This document shows, in pieces, positions 1-6,754 of a stretch of 64,000 nucleotides of DNA. Position 1 is the stretch's first letter; the number at the start of each line of letters is the position of its first letter. Source of the stretch: Candidatus Poseidoniales archaeon. Lineage in GTDB: Archaea; Thermoplasmatota; Poseidoniia; Poseidoniales; Poseidoniaceae. The notes under the pieces are model-generated. The model saw only the letters and a list, made by a program, of their open reading frames with translations, did no database searches and had not been told where the DNA came from. The DNA lies in the NCBI GenBank assembly GCA_003602415.1, contig QQSK01000014.1, positions 1 to 64,000 of the forward strand. The letters run 5' to 3'. A program made the translations under genes and the position numbers.

Positions 1-18
1 CAAAGAAAAGGTTTGTCC

Positions 19-825
19 TCAATCTATACAATAGGGGCATGAGACCCCACGAACGAACTCAGGGCTTGCTGCCTGTTCAGGTGTTAGCGGCTCTCTGCAG
101 GCCCAGCAAACCTCAGATGTGGTTTCATTCAGCTCGCCATCGATCCCAACTCTGCGGTCGAAAACGAAGCATTCTCCGTCCCAGTGAGCGCCACCGGTTT
201 CTTCGAAATAATTCAGAATGCCCCCATGTATTTGGTAGACTTTCTGATATCCTTCCTTGAGCATAACTACGCTTGCTTTCTCACAGCGTATGCCTCCTGT
301 ACAGAACATTACAACCGGTTTATCCTTTGGCAAATCAGATTCTGCTACTGCTTTTGGAAATGCTCTGAATGAACGAATATCTAAGTCGACAGCCCCATCG
401 AAAGTTCCCATTCTTACTTCGTAGTCATTTCTAGTATCGAGGATAGTTACTTCTTTTCCTTCATCAAGCCACTTTTTGAATTCCTTAGGGTCGATATGGT
501 TGCCAGTAAATTCATGCGGTTTAACACTAGGATCGCCCATCGAGATGATCTCTTTTTTCAATCGAACATTCATTTTTCTAAATGCACAATCTTCGGATTC
601 AGAGTACTTTACCCAAAGGTCAGTAAATCGTTCATCTGATTTGATATGTTCAACAAAGATGTCGATTTTTTCTCTCGGTGCTGACAGGAAAATGTTGATT
701 CCTTCTGGCGATAACAAGATTGTTCCATAGATTCCATGCGAGTCACAGAACTCTTTGAGCGGCCCTCTCAACTCTTCAAACTCAGGCATATCAAGAAACT
801 TGTATGCTGAGATGTTGGTCCACAT
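19..825 (-). CDS. trhO: tRNA uridine(34) hydroxylase, rhodanese family (TrhO/YceA-like)
   Basis: This family hydroxylates uridine 34 in the wobble position of certain tRNAs, using a rhodanese-fold cysteine. The 268-residue protein has the family's N-terminal acylphosphatase-like part (about residues 1-95, with YGTILLSPEGIN), then a rhodanese domain (about 115-215) with the signature CTGGIRCEKA and the presumed active cysteine at 175. Two CxxC pairs follow near the end (240/243 and 263/266) and could bind zinc. E. coli TrhO is longer, so this is a short version ending just after the CPYC motif. It lies 9 nt downstream of the cupin gene on the same strand and probably shares its transcript. The family match is strong; the tRNA role is carried over from bacterial members. 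Confidence 0.88.
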   Translation of the reverse strand: MWTNISAYKFLDMPEFEELRGPLKEFCDSHGIYGTILLSPEGINIFLSAPREKIDIFVEHIKSDERFTDLWVKYSESEDCAFRKMNVRLKKEIISMGDPSVKPHEFTGNHIDPKEFKKWLDEGKEVTILDTRNDYEVRMGTFDGAVDLDIRSFRAFPKAVAESDLPKDKPVVMFCTGGIRCEKASVVMLKEGYQKVYQIHGGILNYFEETGGAHWDGECFVFDRRVGIDGELNETTSEVCWACREPLTPEQAASPEFVRGVSCPYCID

Positions 826-834
826 TGTACCACC

Positions 835-1161
835 TCAAGCCGCTTTAACGCCTTCAGGCCAGAGAACTAGAATCAATGTCTGACCTCTTGTTCTTGGAGT
901 ATGTGTTGTTTCCCTATCCATCCAAACTATTGAGCCTTGAGGATATGTGCCATCTTCATCCCAAACCTCTCCTTCAAGGACAAGGTAGCATTCTCCACCA
1001 GGGTGGCTGTGTGGCATGAATGCATCAATGTCTACATCACTGATGACATCATACAATACTAGGGAAGTAGAATCTTCGCGTGCAAGCTTACCCAATCTCA
1101 CACCAGTGCCGAAATCTCTCCACTTGACATTCTCATTTATCCAGTCTCGATCAACGCTCAT
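835..1161 (-). CDS. ChrR-like cupin domain protein
   Basis: A single small cupin barrel of 108 residues resembling the ChrR/anti-sigma cupin family. The visible motif is HSHPGGECYLVLEGEVWDEDG, which matches the metal-binding first cupin box (two histidines and a glutamate), and a second box around WMDRETTHTPRT. I placed the start at ATG 1161 (MSVDRDWIN) because the 18 residues encoded further upstream do not look like part of the cupin; an ATG at 1215 is also open. It precedes trhO by 9 nt. Cupins of this type often bind zinc or iron and sense or remove oxidants; no substrate can be read from the sequence. Confidence 0.7.
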   Translation of the reverse strand: MSVDRDWINENVKWRDFGTGVRLGKLAREDSTSLVLYDVISDVDIDAFMPHSHPGGECYLVLEGEVWDEDGTYPQGSIVWMDRETTHTPRTRGQTLILVLWPEGVKAA

Positions 1162-1249
1162 ACTGAGCCAGTCCGATAGTCCGTGCCAGAAGACCATGAT
1201 TTGCCGACAAAGCACTCCATGTTTAGCATTTTGATTGACAATTATAATT

Positions 1250-1271
1250 TAGGAGGATATTATACCACCTA
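1250..1271. promoter_or_regulatory. 22-bp dyad in front of the winged-helix gene (candidate autoregulatory operator)
   Basis: TAGGAGG-N8-CCACCTA, two seven-base arms that are complementary except for the central A/A pair. It overlaps the end of a TATA-like box (ATTATAATTT, 1241-1250) and ends 9 nt before ATG 1281, so a bound protein would sit between the TATA box and the start codon, a repressor-like position. The same layout (7-8-7) recurs at 1623-1644. Binding by the adjacent regulator is inferred. Confidence 0.6.
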
Positions 1272-1280
1272 TTGGTCAAG

Positions 1281-1625
1281 ATGCGTAAGCAACGTGATTT
1301 GCCAGTGACGATGTATCGAATTTTGTTGTATATCTCTAGAATGAAGAACTCGGATGATGATTCTCGCAGGCTAGTTCGTATTGAGAGAGCTACAGGAATA
1401 GATCGCAAAGAATTGCGTGTTTACCTGGGGAAGATGGAGGCTAATGAGTTGATAGAGTCAATAGATTCGGGTAAAAAAGGTCGTGGAGGCCATCCAATTA
1501 TCTGTTGGAACATAACGGAGTCTGGCAGAATGTGGCGCTCAGATCTAGGGAGGTTCATTCAACTTGGTCAAAGATTAGAATTTTATCCGGAGTCTTTCTT
1601 TTACCTCCCTTCAGATGGATTTTAG
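1281..1625 (+). CDS. small winged-helix transcriptional regulator
   Basis: A 114-residue basic DNA-binding protein. The region YRILLYISRMKN..DSRRLVRIERATGIDRKELRVYLGKMEANELIESI reads as the helix-turn-helix of a winged-helix fold, followed by a short wing (KKGRGGHPIICWNITESG). This is the pattern of MarR/PadR-like or ArsR-like archaeal regulators, but no family can be named surely. ATG 1281 is preferred; an in-frame TTG at 1272 would overlap the dyad. The gene is bracketed by two matching dyads, one before its start and one overlapping its stop codon, which suggests that it controls itself and the downstream seven-gene operon. No ligand domain is visible, so the signal is unknown. Confidence 0.75.
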   Translation: MRKQRDLPVTMYRILLYISRMKNSDDDSRRLVRIERATGIDRKELRVYLGKMEANELIESIDSGKKGRGGHPIICWNITESGRMWRSDLGRFIQLGQRLEFYPESFFYLPSDGF

Positions 1626-1644
1626 GAGGTTCTTTTACCCCCTA
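1623..1644. promoter_or_regulatory. 22-bp dyad in front of the membrane/HNH/HEPN operon (candidate operator)
   Basis: TAGGAGG-N8-CCCCCTA, with the same left arm, spacing and near-identical right arm as the dyad at 1250-1271. It begins with the TAG stop codon of the regulator gene and ends about 16 nt upstream of the TATA box of the next operon, so it lies on the BRE/activator side of that promoter. The common consensus is TAGGAGG-N8-CCNCCTA. Confidence 0.6.
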
Positions 1645-1659
1645 AACAACTCCTCTTCC

Positions 1660-1667
1660 ATATATAT
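1660..1667 (+). promoter_or_regulatory. TATA box of the cassette operon
   Basis: ATATATAT lies 23 nt before ATG 1691, the spacing expected for an archaeal TATA box driving a leaderless or nearly leaderless transcript. No Shine-Dalgarno sequence is evident before the start codon. Confidence 0.55.
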
Positions 1668-1690
1668 CCTAAACCGCTATCGGTGTAATC

Positions 1691-1975
1691 ATGGCCGACA
1701 AGAAGAACCCGGTTGACAAGACAACCAAGGGCTTGACATCATTGATTGATGAGTTTACAAGTTCCATTAAGGAGTTAGTAAATGCAGGCGAGGAGACTGT
1801 GATACACCTAGCAGTAGGAGGCGGACGAGCAATATCAGCTGTCGTAGATGCTACTGGAACGGTAACAAAAGTCGCAGTCGAGACCGCAACCAATGTTGTT
1901 GGAGCAGTTGGTGGGGGAGCTTATCGAGCCGTGAAAAATCTAACAAAAGAAAAAAACGAGGAGGAAGATGAATGA
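1691..1975 (+). CDS. small protein with alanine/valine/glycine-rich central segment, unknown function
   Basis: I do not recognise this 94-residue protein. A charged N-terminus (MADKKNPVDKTTKG) is followed by an amphipathic helix (about 15-35), a long Ala/Val/Gly/Thr-rich stretch (about 38-80) that could form a membrane-active or self-associating helical hairpin, and an acidic tail ending EKNEEEDE. It is the first gene of a tightly packed operon, overlapping the next gene by ATGA. The TATA box sits 23 nt upstream and a candidate operator beyond it. Its small size, helix-rich character and place at the head of the operon recall apolipophorin-like or phasin-like membrane-associating helices, but that is only resemblance. 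Confidence 0.65.
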   Translation: MADKKNPVDKTTKGLTSLIDEFTSSIKELVNAGEETVIHLAVGGGRAISAVVDATGTVTKVAVETATNVVGAVGGGAYRAVKNLTKEKNEEEDE

Positions 1976-2157
1976 TAGGAAGAACATTGATGCTATCCAT
2001 TAGCGTAGCAGTTGCAGGATTTGTTGCAGGTGCAGCTACTAGTGGTTTCAAGCACTATTACCAGAGGTTTGCTGAAGAAGAAGACATGAATGATGGAACC
2101 GTAACTCAAGTCGAGATAGTTTCTGACAAAACAAAGAAAACCAGGGGGCGAAAGTGA
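1972..2157 (+). CDS. single-pass small membrane protein, unknown function
   Basis: A 61-residue protein with one transmembrane segment (about residues 5-26, LMLSISVAVAGFVAGAATSG) and a charged tail ending KKTRGRK. Its start overlaps the preceding stop as ATGA, and its own stop overlaps the next start, so the three small genes are probably translationally coupled. No family is recognised. The coupling implies production in a fixed ratio with its neighbours. Confidence 0.62.
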   Translation: MIGRTLMLSISVAVAGFVAGAATSGFKHYYQRFAEEEDMNDGTVTQVEIVSDKTKKTRGRK

Positions 2158-2336
2158 TGATACCACTCATCGGAGGAGCAATTGGACTATTCGCAGCAAC
2201 TGTCAATGCAGTTGGAATCGGGGCTACTGCAGGAATGGGTTACGGGCTTGGAAGAAAGTACGGCCGGAAAATGTGCGAATTCGCAGAAACCATGGAAAGT
2301 CGAATGATAAATTTGATCACCACACCACCTGAGTGA
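2157..2336 (+). CDS. small Gly/Ala-rich membrane protein, unknown function
   Basis: About 59 residues. The N-terminal half (IPLIGGAIGLFAATVNAVGI) is a strongly hydrophobic glycine/alanine-rich helix, followed by GMGYGLGRKYGRK and a short soluble tail with one cysteine. ATG 2157 overlaps the preceding TGA by one base; GTG at 2154 is an alternative start. The GxxxG-type spacing suggests helix packing or oligomerisation in the membrane. It is followed after 4 nt by the HNH gene. No function can be assigned. Confidence 0.6.
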   Translation: MIPLIGGAIGLFAATVNAVGIGATAGMGYGLGRKYGRKMCEFAETMESRMINLITTPPE

Positions 2337-2340
2337 TAGT

Positions 2341-2715
2341 ATGGCACTTATTGACAAGGTGCTTGTTGGCTCTACATTTGTTGGAGCATTAGGCGCTTTG
2401 ATTGGCGGAACAGTCATCTTGGCAAACAATACTGGTGAACTGAACGAGATGTATAAGAAGTTCAAATCGGGTTTAGAACAAAAATCAGATATAAAGACAA
2501 ATCCGATTCCTAGGAAATGTGGTGTATGCCGTATTTGTTCAAGGAAAGGATATACTGAATGGCACCACATTATCAGTAGGGGACATGCAAAGAAGACAGG
2601 GCAGCATCAACTTATCACCAATCCTGGTAATGTAGTTGAATTGTGCAAATCATGTCATGACCAGACAACTGCATCGAAGTCATGGTACATATTGAACAAG
2701 AAAAGAGGCAGGTGA
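2341..2715 (+). CDS. membrane-anchored HNH nuclease-like protein
   Basis: A 124-residue protein with an N-terminal hydrophobic segment (about 8-29) joined by a short linker to an HNH-type zinc-bound nuclease fold. Visible key residues are cysteines 60, 63 and 66, the WHHI motif with His75 and His76, Asn94 and Asn97, and the closing CKSCH with Cys102, Cys105 and His106. This order (CxxC, HH, N, CxxCH) is that of the HNH family, which cuts DNA with one metal ion. An HNH domain behind a membrane anchor is unusual. It lies 4 nt after and 4 nt before its neighbours in the operon and immediately precedes the HEPN-like gene. Nuclease activity is inferred from motif; a purely structural zinc finger is possible. 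Confidence 0.72.
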   Translation: MALIDKVLVGSTFVGALGALIGGTVILANNTGELNEMYKKFKSGLEQKSDIKTNPIPRKCGVCRICSRKGYTEWHHIISRGHAKKTGQHQLITNPGNVVELCKSCHDQTTASKSWYILNKKRGR

Positions 2716-2719
2716 TTTA

Positions 2720-3151
2720 GTGAATCTGCTGAAGTTTTTGAAGCGAGGATTAGAATCAGAAGGAAAGAATGAGATATTCTATCGATTAATGAGTAAGAAT
2801 CGTTTGTCGGTTCCAACTAATTGGGGTGATCATCAAGCATCGTGGAATAATTTCAAAAAATCGATGGATGATGATAATCCGGACTTCGCTTTGATTTCAG
2901 CTTGGGCGATTTTAGAGGATGAGGTTAAGCGAAAATATCCATCCAAAATTCGGAAAATTGGTGATAGAAGAAACAAGTCAATTTGTGATTTAACATCAAA
3001 AAAATTACAATATGACAAAAAGCAGAAGAAAGAATTGTTATCTGCTATGGAAAAGAGGAATAAAGTTGCACATGGTAAGGAGACTCATGTGTCTTGGAAA
3101 GATGTAAACTGTGTTTTAGTAGCGGCTTTTGGCATATACAAATCAAACTAA
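2720..3151 (+). CDS. HEPN-like protein with RNxxxH motif (possible ribonuclease)
   Basis: A 143-residue soluble, helix-rich protein. The end of the fold carries KRNKVAHG, i.e. Arg113, Asn114 and His118 in the RNxxxH arrangement that forms the active site of HEPN-family RNases; an upstream helix (DFALISAWAILEDEVKRKY) resembles the family's paired-helix core. HEPN RNases are common toxins in toxin-antitoxin, abortive-infection and CRISPR-linked systems. The start is GTG 2720, 4 nt after the HNH gene. No dedicated nucleotidyltransferase antitoxin lies next to it; the neighbours are membrane proteins. Family assignment rests on the motif and helix content only. Confidence 0.6.
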   Translation: MNLLKFLKRGLESEGKNEIFYRLMSKNRLSVPTNWGDHQASWNNFKKSMDDDNPDFALISAWAILEDEVKRKYPSKIRKIGDRRNKSICDLTSKKLQYDKKQKKELLSAMEKRNKVAHGKETHVSWKDVNCVLVAAFGIYKSN

Positions 3152-3157
3152 GTTGAT

Positions 3158-4042
3158 ATGAATGAACTATTTGGCGGTAAAGGGGCTAGTATGGATATAT
3201 CTTGGATAACTGACTCATCTAGTTATCACCCAAGTTATCCATTCGCAGCCTATACATACATCGTTGCGATAGCTATAGTTCTGAGATTTTTTTTGGTTAT
3301 GAGGCCACTGTTCAGGGTTTATCGCAAATACTCAAATGCCCCGATGAAGAAAATATTGCATAATGTAGATGAGATTTTGTCAAAGAATCAGAAAAAACAA
3401 TTGATAGGTTTTATTCTTGCAGAGGCGTTTATACTTATTTTCCCTGCAATAGCAGCTATATTAACTAGAATAATCTTGGGCGAGCCTCAAGATTTTACAT
3501 GGGATTCAGTAACATTATTTTCAGGAGTAGTTTTGGCATTTTTGTGGCTGCTGATTCAGTTCAAACAATCAATCGACATGCGTGATATGTTAAGGGTGTT
3601 GGATAAGACAAGATATCATCCAAAGCTGATTAGTTTCGGACTTTCAAGGGTTACAAGTTCGAGAAAGAAACTGCAAAAGATGATCCAATTTGAACCAGAT
3701 TACATTGTTAGGAGCGAAGATGAAATTCAGCCCTATCAAACCATGATCGAAAAAGGCGAAGATGGAAGTTACAATTTCGATTTTGATGCTGCTAAAGAAA
3801 ATATAAGAGAATTAGGAACTAAAGGAAGTACTATGGTTCACAACCTTGCTGAGTTAGCGAAATCATCTGCTCAAAAGATTTCCAATTCGACTCTAGAGAA
3901 AATGGATAATAAAATTCAGGAGACAATAGATGACAAAACACATTACAGCATGAAAGAAAGAATTGTAGGGAAACTTACAATCTTGTTGATCTCATTCGGA
4001 CCGTTATTCGTGATTTATCTTCTTCTACCTTGGTTGGGGTGA
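3158..4042 (+). CDS. membrane protein with three N-terminal and one C-terminal transmembrane helices
   Basis: 294 residues, not recognised. Hydrophobic segments lie at about 27-49, 82-107, 117-135 and 270-292. The stretch between the third and fourth helix is a soluble region of about 130 residues, with an amphipathic helical part (KSSAQKISNSTLEKMDNKIQ) before the last membrane pass. The next gene has the same layout, so the two are probably distant paralogues or partners of one complex. It follows the HEPN-like gene by 6 nt. Function unknown. Confidence 0.65.
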   Translation: MNELFGGKGASMDISWITDSSSYHPSYPFAAYTYIVAIAIVLRFFLVMRPLFRVYRKYSNAPMKKILHNVDEILSKNQKKQLIGFILAEAFILIFPAIAAILTRIILGEPQDFTWDSVTLFSGVVLAFLWLLIQFKQSIDMRDMLRVLDKTRYHPKLISFGLSRVTSSRKKLQKMIQFEPDYIVRSEDEIQPYQTMIEKGEDGSYNFDFDAAKENIRELGTKGSTMVHNLAELAKSSAQKISNSTLEKMDNKIQETIDDKTHYSMKERIVGKLTILLISFGPLFVIYLLLPWLG

Positions 4043-4046
4043 AATT

Positions 4047-4808
4047 ATGGTTGAAGTAACACTGGCGGCAATTGGTATCACATTGTTGGTTGTAACCATG
4101 ATTTTCAGGATAATCATGGTCGGAATTTCCCTAAGAAAGTTTGCTAAAATGTTTGAGAATAAAAAAGAGTTTAGAGAAGGGATTTCTATGTTCAAATATT
4201 TAGAAATTCCAGGACTAGAAAACTTTGTCAGGCAAGAGATATTCTTTACGATTTTACCTTACACTACTCTAGGATTAGTGATTATTGTATCACCAGTTTC
4301 CGAAGTTATGATTGGCGAAATCAATTTCTTAACTCTGATTTTCAGCATGTTCATGTTTGTGACATGGGCTTTGATGGACTTTGTACGTTCTTACATGATA
4401 AATCGTAAACTTGAAGCAGTGCGTAAAGAAACATCTGTATTAAGATCGATATCAGGCAATGTGTTAGACGGCCTGAAGTATGTAGTTTACATTCGTGGGT
4501 CTGTTACTCGAACTGCGGTTTCTTTGGGCAAGCGTGCATTAGTAGGCGCTGCTAAAGACAAAATTAAGCAATCTGATCTAGAGACTAAAAAGAAGCCTTT
4601 AGGTATTGCAGCGCTTATTGCATTAGAGAAAATGATATCTTTCCCCGAACGAGTTATCGGGAAAATCACCGACTGGGGGAAGGATGCAATAGATGAAAAA
4701 TTAAAAAATAAATTTGAGAAGTATTCTGAAAGAAGCAAATTAAGGCTGACGATATTAACCATGTGGTGCATTTTTCCATCATTGTTGTTGTTATTTCTTG
4801 CTTACTGA
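4047..4808 (+). CDS. membrane protein, same topology as its upstream neighbour
   Basis: 253 residues, not recognised. Hydrophobic helices at about 4-28, 64-87, 92-113 and 233-252, with a soluble, lysine-rich helical region of about 115 residues between the third and the last (SFPERVIGKITDWGKDAIDE). It starts 4 nt after the preceding gene, whose topology it matches helix for helix. As the last gene of the cassette it is followed by phosphoglycerate mutase, which looks unrelated. A role as a membrane pore or as a scaffold for the HNH and HEPN proteins is conceivable but unsupported. Confidence 0.65.
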   Translation: MVEVTLAAIGITLLVVTMIFRIIMVGISLRKFAKMFENKKEFREGISMFKYLEIPGLENFVRQEIFFTILPYTTLGLVIIVSPVSEVMIGEINFLTLIFSMFMFVTWALMDFVRSYMINRKLEAVRKETSVLRSISGNVLDGLKYVVYIRGSVTRTAVSLGKRALVGAAKDKIKQSDLETKKKPLGIAALIALEKMISFPERVIGKITDWGKDAIDEKLKNKFEKYSERSKLRLTILTMWCIFPSLLLLFLAY

Positions 4809-4865
4809 AGTGTTCTTCCTTGAGAAGGTTGAAGGATGATAGGCCCCGCCCTCGACACGAGAGAC

Positions 4866-5558
4866 ATGGCACTCCTGATTCTCATGCGGCACGGCCAATC
4901 GATGTGGAATGCTGCAAATTTGTTTACCGGATGGGTTGATGTTCCACTCACCAACAAAGGAATAGAGGAAGCGATTGCTGGAGGAAAAGAAATCTCTTCT
5001 TTACCGATTGATGAAGTCCATGTGTCAACACTGATTCGTGCTCAGATGACTGCAATGCTAGCTCTTGCACAGCATGATTCTGGTAAAACTCCAATCTTCC
5101 AGTATTCTGCTAGTGGAGATTCAATGAGCGATAATGAATCGAGAATGGTTGAATGGGCTCAATCAAATGATTCTGGAAAAAACACGGTTCCAGTATATGT
5201 CTCATGGCAGTTAAACGAAAGAATGTATGGCGACCTCCAAGGTCTAGACAAACAAGAGACTAGGGACAAGTATGGCGATGAACAAGTTCACATTTGGAGA
5301 CGTTCTTACGATGTTCCTCCTCCAAACGGTGAATCTCTGGAGCTGACTGCTGCGCGAACAATACCTTATCTCGAATCATCGATCATTCCTTCTTTATCAG
5401 AAGGGAAAAACGTGTTTGTTGCAGCTCATGGAAATAGTCTACGCTCAGTGGTAATGAGCATTGAAGGTCTATCGAAAGAAGAAGTCTTGAACCTAGAAAT
5501 CCCCACAGGTCAACCAATCGTTTACCAGTGGAGTGAAGAAGGCTGGAAGCGCAGGTGA
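4866..5558 (+). CDS. gpmA: 2,3-bisphosphoglycerate-dependent phosphoglycerate mutase
   Basis: Interconverts 3- and 2-phosphoglycerate in glycolysis and gluconeogenesis. The catalytic RHGQSMWN motif is at the N-terminus; further family marks are FTGWVDVPLTNKG, ERMYGDLQGLDK, the WRRSYDVPPP loop typical of the cofactor-dependent enzyme, a second catalytic histidine in AAHGNSLRS, and the closing EIPTGQPIVY. About 230 residues, close to the usual length. I chose ATG 4866 (MALLILMRHG); an upstream ATG at 4836 adds ten residues without family likeness. The cofactor-dependent form is bacterial in character, which fits acquired central-metabolism genes in marine euryarchaea. Confidence 0.93.
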   Translation: MALLILMRHGQSMWNAANLFTGWVDVPLTNKGIEEAIAGGKEISSLPIDEVHVSTLIRAQMTAMLALAQHDSGKTPIFQYSASGDSMSDNESRMVEWAQSNDSGKNTVPVYVSWQLNERMYGDLQGLDKQETRDKYGDEQVHIWRRSYDVPPPNGESLELTAARTIPYLESSIIPSLSEGKNVFVAAHGNSLRSVVMSIEGLSKEEVLNLEIPTGQPIVYQWSEEGWKRR

Positions 5559-5562
5559 TTAC

Positions 5563-5979
5563 TTGTCTAAGCAGACCTGGCAATGGGGTCCAGCAATTTA
5601 CCTAACAGGATTACTGGTCATGAATATAATCAGTATTCCATTTGGAACCTTTGAGATGCCTGAGGATTGTCCAGAAGATACTTGGAACTGTGATAAACGG
5701 ACTATTGCTCTCGATGTAAGTGATGAGGAATTACATCAGGCAATGGAAGAATGGTCGGATGAACGTTCATTTACCACCACTTTTAGTGAAGGCCATATTG
5801 TTGACAGAACGTTATTTCTCCAGTTCCCAGATGATGTGATTTATGAGAATGAATGTGGAGCGGTAGAGTTGTTTAGTAAGTCAAGAATTGGGCGTTCTGA
5901 TTATGGCGTAAACGCAGATAGAATGGATGAAATCGTCGAATACTTATTGCAATACGATTTTGAAACAACTTGTCAGTAA
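5563..5979 (+). CDS. DUF1499 family protein
   Basis: Matches the DUF1499 pattern: an early CPEDTWNC motif, a middle FLQFPDDVIYE, and the closing SKSRIGRSDYGVNADRMDEIVEYL. A single hydrophobic segment (about residues 9-25) anchors the N-terminus. The start is uncertain: TTG 5563 comes just after the phosphoglycerate mutase stop, while GTG 5533 would overlap that gene by 26 nt. Function of the family is unknown. It converges on the JAMM gene and overlaps it by 7 nt. Confidence 0.72.
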   Translation: MSKQTWQWGPAIYLTGLLVMNIISIPFGTFEMPEDCPEDTWNCDKRTIALDVSDEELHQAMEEWSDERSFTTTFSEGHIVDRTLFLQFPDDVIYENECGAVELFSKSRIGRSDYGVNADRMDEIVEYLLQYDFETTCQ

Positions 5980-6665
5980 GCAATTCCATCATCGTTGACA
6001 AAGACCACATTTACTCCAAGACCAGCCTTGTGGAATGCAATCAACTCTAGTGAATGTATTCTATGTCCGGTCGGGGCAATTCCAAGCACTTGTCGTTTAT
6101 CTTTACGTCCAAACCAAGATTTCTTTTCACCGATTACTCTTCTCTCTCCTTCAATTCCATCGAACCAGGGAAGTGGTCCTTCTGGAGAAAATTGTATTCC
6201 CAGAATCATATCGACTCCATCGGTAGATTGAGCAGCATCAGCATCAGCTTCACTAGGAATTGCTGGACAATTAGGATGAGTGTGTAACCAGTGTGTGAAT
6301 CTACCAGCACGAGGTCCTCTATCACTACCGAATACTTCGTCAGTCCATTCTTCGGGGAGGTGGTGGACCGAGAAGGAATCTCCTCTATTCACCATTTTTG
6401 CTTCATGAATTCTGTATCCTTGTCCAGCAAACAAATTTGGTTTATTGTTGACTCCTTGAAACTCGGATTCAATTTCGGGGAGATTTTGATACTTGGAAAC
6501 ATCAAGCCCGACTAGAATTTCATCTGGTAAAGACTTGAATGCCCACTCTAAGATATCCTCAAGAATTCGTGCTGGAAAGTGCACTTGGGCTACATATTCA
6601 TCTCTTCTATTGTGAGATTCATCATTGTAGATGGCGACAGCATCTGCTAGCCAGTCGCTCACCAT
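5973..6665 (-). CDS. JAMM/MPN-domain metalloprotease-like protein
   Basis: The 230-residue protein contains the JAMM zinc signature HTHP with His128 and His130, followed by Ser138 and Asp141 (HxH-x7-S-x2-D). In archaea such proteins remove ubiquitin-like SAMP modifiers from target proteins or sulfur carriers; in bacteria they also occur in phage tails and cysteine metabolism. The N-terminal 100 residues are not recognised and may bind substrate, and the C-terminal part (about 145-230) completes the fold. It converges with the DUF1499 gene. SAMP deconjugation is likely but not shown by the sequence. Confidence 0.78.
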   Translation of the reverse strand: MVSDWLADAVAIYNDESHNRRDEYVAQVHFPARILEDILEWAFKSLPDEILVGLDVSKYQNLPEIESEFQGVNNKPNLFAGQGYRIHEAKMVNRGDSFSVHHLPEEWTDEVFGSDRGPRAGRFTHWLHTHPNCPAIPSEADADAAQSTDGVDMILGIQFSPEGPLPWFDGIEGERRVIGEKKSWFGRKDKRQVLGIAPTGHRIHSLELIAFHKAGLGVNVVFVNDDGIAY

Positions 6666-6754
6666 AACTCCGCGAGTAGGTGCTCATCCATAAGTTGGTG
6701 CTTGACGCCCTTTGTCGGGTAATCCTTGAATACCCCTGCTAACATAATTGTTAC

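Noticed and set aside
1691-4808. Cassette as a prophage or mobile element
   Set aside because: No integrase, transposase, terminal repeats or tRNA-derived att site was found at either end; the region was kept only as a candidate operon.
4836-4865. Upstream start of the phosphoglycerate mutase
   Set aside because: The ten extra residues have no likeness to the family and the downstream ATG gives the normal beginning of the enzyme; it remains possible.
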